A DNA stretch of 64,000 bases, taken from the NCBI GenBank assembly GCA_030248135.1, contig JASANC010003005.1:124001-188000 (forward strand), written 5' to 3'. The translations under genes were made by a program, and so were the position numbers. The DNA is from Theristus sp. LFF4_11. Taxonomy: Eukaryota; Nematoda; Chromadorea; Monhysterida; Xyalidae. Shown here piece after piece: positions 58,301-64,000 of this stretch. Positions within the stretch are counted from its first letter, which is position 1. Every line of letters starts with the position of its first letter. The notes beneath the pieces are model-generated. The model had not been told where the DNA came from. It searched no databases and saw only the letters and a program-made list of their open reading frames with translations.

Positions 58301-59143
58301 CCGTCAAATAATCATGAAAGGTGAGTGAGATGGAAATGGCACATAAAGACGTACAAGAGCAACTCTTCAGCTGATTGGCTGCTTAGATGTTTCGAATTTG
58401 TCGCTTCAGCAGAACAAATGTTTCAGAGTTCTGCATCGGAACTCTTGCCTCGTGCGTTATCTTGGCTTTCAGTGTTTGTTTTACTTTTTCTGTTTGTTTC
58501 CGAGTTGGGTATCGTTGCGAAAGGGACATTGAGATCGTGTCGAGACACGTCACGGTAACGTAAAGAAATCGTTTTTCGCATGCCAAGAATTTTCGTTCCT
58601 CGATTTCATAGCCGACTCTTCTTTCAGACCATCGAATCGAGCAAATGTCAAACCCGCGACCTTCTTCCACTCCAGTGCGTGTTTTTATCCATCCCTTTCT
58701 TTTTGTCTTTTGCAGAACCGTCGACAAACGCACAGAACACGCCGTCCAGTGATGTGAATGACAACGACGACGCTGCCAATGCAGAGAAACTGGTGCAGTC
58801 ATCAGGCGATTCGCGATCGAGTCCCGGAGCCGCCGAAGTCTCGAACGAATCCGACAGCAACATTGCGACTACGGCGACACCGCAACAAAACGCGAACGCA
58901 AACGAAGCAGACTCGGACAGCAGCGACGATGATGATGATGTATCGCCGTTGATTCGACGGTCGAACAAAAAGCGACCAATGGACACATCGGCGGTCGCCA
59001 CGTCGCCGGTGTCATCGTCGGATGTGGAAAATGAAAACGACGACAACGATGATGAGAGTGGATCGAGTGCTGGCGGATCGGAAACGGTCGAGCGGCCGCT
59101 GAAGCGTAAACGCGCCATGGTGATTAGTGACGATGAAGATTGA
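46387..59143 (+). CDS. TIMELESS: TIMELESS/timeout, replication fork protection protein (25 exons)
   Basis: All 25 exons join in phase: 46387-46471, 46713-46875, 48092-48278, 48661-48762, 49179-49334, 49626-49759, 50000-50149, 50535-50661, 50989-51127, 51734-51944, 52106-52247, 52848-53004, 53274-53377, 53477-53547, 53774-53954, 54542-54786, 55208-55315, 55579-55824, 55944-56044, 56323-56434, 56820-56914, 57243-57396, 57652-57791, 58192-58320, 58716-59143; 1288 residues. The N-terminal TIMELESS domain shows KEPDCLDNVKDLIRFLRR and VINLTQPA; the middle has VRLMLRDFCAQF, IFHVAEYRDM and LWPVDDVFGRDDIEPEEE; then KAFADLLFWKN. Two DDT-like motifs, RTRRQIIRQMRAMGL and RTRRQVIRQLTAIGV, mark it as the timeout/TIMELESS type rather than fly circadian TIM. 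The tail is acidic and ends KRKRAMVISDDED. With TIPIN it stabilises replication forks in the nucleus. Introns are full of MITEs and SINEs. AATAAA at 59306. Confidence 0.95.
47043..47766. mobile_element. hAT-type MITE in TIMELESS intron 2
   Basis: Inverted ends (CAGT)AGGGTTGTTAAA / inverse enclose A/T-rich arms. The 8-bp direct repeat AGTCGGTT is at 47035-47042 and 47767-47774. No transposase. Confidence 0.7.
51521..51712 (+). mobile_element. SINE copy 3 in TIMELESS intron 9
   Basis: Head TTGCCTTGGTGGTAGCGC (box A-like), GGGCACTTAATGACAGAAAA, and the shared 3' segment GGTTAGCCGTGGCTGAAAAC then TTGCCTAAAATCAC. The tail is a TTCG-type repeat rather than CAA. The SINE ends about 20 nt before the acceptor of exon 10. 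Confidence 0.75.
52428..52664 (+). mobile_element. Mariner-type MITE M3, copy d, in TIMELESS intron 11
   Basis: TTGTGGATTTATTCAAACG ... ACGTTTAAAAAAATAGGT with TA on both sides. Both TIRs keep intact TGACGTCA palindromes. About 180 bp upstream of exon 12. Confidence 0.85.
53577..53745. mobile_element. Palindromic MITE M2, copy b, in TIMELESS intron 14
   Basis: GATTGGTTGGTGGCCTCACG with GATGCACGCTTTCTGTGCA, and the inverse ACCAACCAACCAATCATAAC. One TCACGTGA is kept. It ends about 30 nt before exon 15. Confidence 0.7.
54146..54300. mobile_element. Palindromic MITE M2, copy c, in TIMELESS intron 15
   Basis: Ends ATAGGGAATCAGCTGATTGG / inverse AATCAAGTGATTCCCTAT; arms carry GTGCATGCATG and AGAAAGCATGCAT. 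It gives the clearest view of the family's outer tips; its CACGTG is mutated. Confidence 0.7.
55421..55490. mobile_element. Fragment of MITE M2 in TIMELESS intron 17
   Basis: CACAGAATGCATGCATCAAC followed by CAACCAATCAGCC matches the right arm of M2; the left arm is missing or decayed. Confidence 0.5.
57885..57985 (+). mobile_element. SINE 3' fragment (copy 4) in TIMELESS intron 23
   Basis: GGCGGCGCTTTCCTAAGTTAG, then GTCGGTGAAAACATTGCCTG and ATCACTG with a TTCG tail, match the 3' part of SINE copy 3. The head is absent. Confidence 0.6.
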
Positions 59144-59305
59144 TTGATTGGTTGATTGGATCGTGGATGATTGATTGGTTTCATGAAGCGGCAGATCTCA
59201 TTGACATGGCAGTTTTGGTAATTTACATTTTCTTTGTCCGGTGGTTTTGTGAGGTTAATTCATGTTGTTTTTTGACGGATTAGTTTTGTGGCCTTGTTTT
59301 TTGTG

Positions 59306-59311
59306 AATAAA
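59306..59311 (+). promoter_or_regulatory. Polyadenylation signal AATAAA for TIMELESS
   Basis: AATAAA 163 bp after the TIMELESS stop, followed by a G/T-rich stretch. Confidence 0.55.
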
Positions 59312-59773
59312 ACACAAAAAAACAACTGCGTTTGCGCCGTGTTTGGTTCTGCAATCAGCGTGCTCTTCGTGGCGTGCGCTGTGCTTGTTAGATTGAAGCT
59401 TTATTTCCATTCATTTTCCATTTTTATTCAACAAGTTTTCTATTTTTTGATCGTACGTCAATATCACGGAAAGCGGTGAAGCACGGGTATCAGATATTAC
59501 AAGTTCAAACACTTTATTGAACGGTGTGACGTCACGTTGAGAGAGACTGCAGCTGACTCTCTTGTGTGAGGTCGGTGATAATCTGAAATGAAATCACTAA
59601 AATCTTTGAAAGGGCCGATTGGTGAAGCAAGGCGTCCAACCAAGTAGTTCAGACGTGCTGATGATTGAAACCGATTTCCCGTGATCCGTCCGAAAAAGAA
59701 TATAGCAAGCGAATGTGGAGGAATCTGATCCAGGAACTTCCCGAAATTAGCCGCGCGGAATTTCAACATTTCA

Positions 59774-59859
59774 GGGGCATTCATGAAACACTTTATTGAC
59801 CGCGTAGCTATGTTTTAACACAATTACGCGTCACCGAATACTGCTTCATGAATGCCGCT
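59774..59859. mobile_element. PIF/Harbinger-type MITE M1, copy b, at the 3' end of the ABCA gene
   Basis: GGGGCATTCATGAAACAC ... GCTTCATGAATGCCGCT, flanked by TCA and TGA. On the minus strand it supplies the ABCA stop codon (59846-59848) and, through base changes unique to this copy, an AATAAA (59792-59797). Confidence 0.8.
59792..59797 (-). promoter_or_regulatory. AATAAA inside MITE M1b, candidate poly(A) signal of the ABCA gene
   Basis: TTTATT on the plus strand, 49 bp past the ABCA stop. Copies a and c read ATTTAGTGAC at this position, so the hexamer arose in this copy. Confidence 0.45.
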
Positions 59860-62800
59860 TGACTTTTTGCCGTTCTACCTGGCTAAACGTGCTCGGACGA
59901 GCGACGAATCGCATCGTCGGATACTCGGCGGCAAGCTCACGCATCACTGTTCGCAGTCCGTGGAAAGCGGCGCCGTTTTTAGTGGACGTGTTCGAGTAGA
60001 CGCACACGTAGGCCGCTTTCGGCGCTTCGTAGAGCACGGCGGACGCCGGCCAACGGCGACGCAGCTCTTGCAAGAGCGACGGCATTGTTGCTGTCGTTGG
60101 CTGGTTGCTGTTGGTCGCCAGTAAGACGGTGACGTGGAACGCTGGTCGTCGACTGAAAAACAGTGCATGTCTGCGATGCGAGATGCGCCTAGTTCGACTA
60201 TTCGTGACCGCGCGCACGTCGTGGTCGTGGCAATTTGCCTGCCACAGTCACACAGATCCGCTCTTTTGGTTTCGAGACGCAATGCTGTGCTCAGGAATCG
60301 GAAATCGCAATTTCAGAAATTGCGCGCGGCAATTGAGTTTTTTTTATTGCTTTAACTGTGCGGCTTTTGTCAGACCGTTCGACTTCTGTGCGTGCAAACT
60401 TTCTGGAAACGATCATTCGCTGCGACTTTTACAGAGCGAATCACAACGTGCAGCTTCAACACCAGCACTGCCACGGCGAATGCGTTTACTAAACAGCGTG
60501 ACCTGCCATCAAGCAACCGTCCAACTACTAACTTCAGTTTCATCAGTTGCGTCGGCGTGGTCGTGATCACCTCGCGACCGCCGTGCATCAGCACGATCCG
60601 ATGACAGAGCTGCTCGCAAAGTCGCATCGAGTGCGACGTGAACAAGATGGCGACGCCGTTCGCTAGCGCCCGTTGGCATCGTCGAATGACGAGCTGCATT
60701 GAGTGCGCGTCAAGACCAGCGCACGGTTCGTCCAGCAGCAGAATGGCCGGACTGCCCAGCAGGGACACGGCCAGCGACAGGCGGCGTAGTGTGCCGCCGC
60801 TGCACATTAAGGTGCATTCATGAAGCAGTATTTAGTGACCGCATAGCTACAGCTACGCGTCACTAAATACTGCGTCATGAATGCCGCTTTACGATCATGG
60901 GTGGAAACGATTCGGTGACATACAGCAGGTTGCTTTGAACCTGTCGTCATCTTTTTTTGCGCAATATAGAGCTCGCGAAAGAAGAAAGAACGGAAGCTCG
61001 TGAAAAGATGTCCTATAGACTTATTATGATGGTTTTGGTGGTTTTGGATTCCAATTAAACTGATTCTTCTTATTCACTTCACAAAATTTCACGGGCTTTT
61101 TCTATTCTACTGAAAAAGATTGCAGGTTTAAAGAAACGTGCGGTAGTTGAAGAAACCAATTCCCCATATTACGCATTGTTCGGCGTATCTCTTCCAAAAA
61201 AATCACGGGCCCACAAAGTGCCTGATATGCTGTACAATTGCTGAGACGTACCCGGAAACAATCCTCTCCATTACTCTGACCACTACAAATCAAACTCAAC
61301 GGTTGTCGTTTTTTCTGTACCTGCATTGCGACACGATACTGTGCGCGAAACTGGCCAGGTTGTACTCATCCAGGATGTGCTCCTCGAGCTGACGGATCGT
61401 TTCGTCGGCGTGTCCATGGAGGCGACAGTAGAAACGAACGGTTTCAATCACCGTCAACTGACTGGCGGCGTTGTTCTGCTGGGGGCAGTAGCCGATTTGA
61501 CCGGCCAACTTGCCGCTGAGCGTTCGCACCGTGTGCCTGCAACAGAAGCGAATAATCTGCTCAACAGCTCGATGGTTTCGAACTGTTGCAGGATCGCAAG
61601 CATGGCCACAAACGAAAAAATGAGCTTTCGTGGACACACGCACCATACACCCTGAAAGTGCGTCTGAAACAGCCCCACACTCACACTCCTATTTTGAATT
61701 CCCCGAAGTACTTTTGAACAACCGTGGTTGTTTCACACACCGGTGCCTGTTCACATGTATGCGGCCGACGTCCAGATGCTGATAACCGGCAAGTATTTCG
61801 AAGAGTGTCGTCTTGCCACTGCCATTCATGCCGAGCAGACCAAGGCACTGAAATGTTCATTGAAATCGGCTGGAGAAGCGGAATTTTCAACAACAAAAGA
61901 CCCCGTTGGACAGCTCAGAGAACCTCGCCGGCCGTTAGTTGAAAGTCGAAGCTATCCACTGCCGGCGGCTGCTGTGTCGAGTAGAATTTGGTGACGTTCT
62001 CAGCGACTAGCACTGCTTCAGTCGACGCATCGCGTGCTTGCGCGTCTTCGGTGGTAGCGGAGACCATTTTCATCCTGGCGATGATGAAATTATCCAATAA
62101 TTGGAGCTGCCCGGAACGCAACATTCACAAGCTATTTTTTTTATTTTTTGTTCGCGCGCCGGTTCCGAAAACCATACGGTACCAAACACCGGGCGAAAAC
62201 GGGCAATACTGCCCCGAGCCCAATTTACCCTCGGGGCTCTATTACCCAATTTACCCAATTCTAAGTTTTTTTCTTACCGAATATCCGGCCACCAGTCGAG
62301 CAACAGTCGAAAGCAGAACAACGCGAGCGTATGCGCGAACAGCGGCACCAGACAGTAGTACACGTCGGCGAGTCGGTTCGGTACGCCCGGCAACGGCGAC
62401 TGCTCGGCCAGGTCGTTGCGCATTTGAAAGTACGCCAGTTCCATCAGGCCGCTGCACAGCGCGTGGATGGGCATGAACGTGAATATGGCCGAGCTGATGC
62501 GTAGTGCCGATTCGAAGCCCTGCGTTCGAATAATTCAGTGTAAATGATGCGGAATGTGTAATTTCAGCAGCATTTCTTCGATGTGAGATGAACAGGAAAA
62601 CTGTGTGATTATTGTCAAAATGTCAGTGTTCTTTCGCAGTGAATTTCAAGCGGACTTGCCGGGGGGAGGGGGTCTTGGGAGAAATGGGTGTCTTATTGTG
62701 AAAAATATACGCCCCACGGAGTCACAGATTGATTTTGAACGCGAATTCGATCAATTTGGCGTTCGACTCACTGAGATGAATCGAAAGATTTTGAGGAAAC

Positions 62801-64000
62801 CACTCCAGACGACTGCGATCGCGCCGCAGACGGTGGTGACGCCGAAGATCGTGATGTAGGCGGTGCTCGCTTCCGTGAAGAATTCCGACGCGCAGTAAAC
62901 CACCAGATGCGCAGTCATCCTGGAGTGTTTTTTTTCACATCGGGAGCACCACATGGGATGCAATTATTATGGGGAATCATCAGCCGATCGTTTGGTGGTC
63001 ACGTGATGCATGCTTTCTGTACAGAAAGACAGACTCCGACAGACGACGCTCCACAGCAATGCCTGCATAGAAACGCATGCATCACGTGACCACCAACCAA
63101 TCAGCTCATTCCCTATTATTAAGAGTGTTCGACTGTACCAATGTTTGCATATCCCGACTGCGCATACGATGATACGCAGCGATATAATTGTAACAACTGT
63201 TTAAAAAAAAGTCTGGAAAATCGGAACGAAATACCTACCCATACAGCGACAATATGGCGACTGTGAACAACAGGTTGGTCGCGTTCGTGAACGGCCACAC
63301 GGACGCCGTGTAGAGCAACGCGATGCCGAACAGCACCGACGCGACGTAGACGGACATGTCCCAGAGCAACTGACAGCCCCAGTACATCAGTGGGCCGACA
63401 CCGGCCAGCTGTTGCACGCAGCGCTCCTTGCGGATGCGTTCCTGCGCACACACGTCAGTGGTTGGGTTTTTTCTCACAGAAAATCGATAAAAAACGCAAC
63501 ATTCATTCATGAATCCGCTGACCTCGACGACGTAGAGGCCGGCGGCGGTCGCGATTGCGGTGTACGAGATGCACAGCACAAAGGCGACGCCGATGTTCGC
63601 GGTTTTTCGAGCGCTGAAGCAGGTTTCTTTTCGAGAATTATGATAACTTTTAAGACGAAAACGCCATTTCGTTTTCTGTCCGCACGCACAAACGTCGTTC
63701 TAAATCACGTGCGCAAACAAATCGTGTCCGTAGTGCATTAAGATAGCACAGACGATACGATTTCTAAATCGCGTGGTCATTTTTTAAGTGTCGCGTCCGT
63801 GCGTACGCACGAAAAATTACATAATTGCTAAATCCGCCTTCAGACAATCCAAACTATCAAAGACCGGCCTGTCGTCACTCACAGATCATCTTCGGAGATC
63901 AGATCCGAGTAATCGTAGATCGGCTGCGAATACGTGCGTATCGTTCGGTCGCGTTTCTTCGAGGCGTCCGACAGAAGCGAGTCTGCAGCGACTCCGTAGA
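59846..64000 (-). CDS. ABCA-type ABC transporter, C-terminal half (10 exons seen)
   Basis: Partial at the window edge. Minus-strand exons: 63883-64000, 63523-63613, 63239-63441, 62772-62919, 62278-62519, 61924-62074, 61741-61847, 61321-61536, 60533-60799, 59846-60152; all phases agree, 615 residues. The first five exons give the second transmembrane domain (KTANIGVAFVLCISYTAIAT, ERIRKERCVQQLAGVGPLMY, a typical ABCA loop, and further helices). Then comes a nucleotide-binding domain with Walker A GMNGSGKT, Q-loop YCPQQNN, signature SGGTLRRLS, Walker B AILLLDEPCAGLD and H-loop LFTSHSM. A C-terminal regulatory region follows. ABCA proteins flip or export lipids across membranes using ATP. The usual C-terminal motif (TLEQVF-like) reads TFSQVER here and stops inside a MITE, so the tail may be shortened. 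Convergent with TIMELESS. Confidence 0.9.
60810..60888. mobile_element. PIF/Harbinger-type MITE M1, copy c
   Basis: AGGTGCATTC ... GAATGCCGCT with a perfect TTA duplication (60807-60809, 60889-60891), the cleanest evidence for the target site. On the minus strand it ends 9 nt before the acceptor AG of the exon that encodes the ABC signature. Confidence 0.85.
62970..63120. mobile_element. Palindromic MITE M2, copy d, in an ABCA intron
   Basis: GGGGAATCATCAGCCGATCG ... TTGGTGGTCACGTGATGCAT and the inverse ATGCATCACGTGACCACCAA ending ATTCCCTAT. Both arms keep TCACGTGA. Confidence 0.75.

Overview
The window is nuclear DNA from an animal (metazoan). Its genes are split into many small exons with GT..AG introns and mostly T-rich acceptors, polyadenylation signals follow several of them, and the gene families (TIMELESS, ABCA transporter, KCTD, kelch propeller, papain-family peptidase, secreted and membrane proteins) are animal ones. 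About half of the sequence is non-autonomous mobile DNA and satellite. Nothing points to a bacterium, virus or vertebrate. The phylum cannot be fixed from the sequence alone; an invertebrate is most likely.

Layout. 1-101 (-): first codons of an unidentified gene. 2657-3112 (-): single-exon KCTD-type BTB protein. 5.8-7.9 kb: 16-19 bp minisatellite. 8039-11297 (+): five-exon small type I membrane protein. 11986-16308: a 4.3 kb satellite-bearing transposon. 17051-29885 (-): type II membrane protein with a kelch-like propeller. 31821-32060 (+): possible small membrane protein. 32185-45034 (-): 16-exon papain-family cysteine peptidase with a poly-Gly insert and four C-terminal Cys-rich repeats. 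46387-59143 (+): complete 25-exon TIMELESS/timeout gene, 1288 residues. 59846-64000 (-): C-terminal half of an ABCA-type ABC transporter, convergent with TIMELESS. I derived exon models by hand from splice consensus, reading phase and family resemblance. The TIMELESS, peptidase and ABCA models keep phase at every junction.

Mobile DNA: hAT-type elements with 8-bp duplications, TA-flanked Tc1/mariner-type foldbacks, a TTA-flanked PIF/Harbinger-type MITE, Helitrons ending in CTAG, a tRNA-derived SINE, and large elements with 4-bp TAAT duplications carrying a ~146-bp satellite.

The most striking theme is how often these elements touch gene boundaries. They appear to supply the start codon of the peptidase, the stop codon and AATAAA of the ABCA gene, the stop and AATAAA of the kelch gene, the last acceptor of the small membrane protein gene, the donor context of a kelch exon, and a new in-frame 36-nt mini-exon beside a Helitron fragment. 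This introner-like co-option is the main candidate for something new here. It rests on sequence reading only and needs transcripts.
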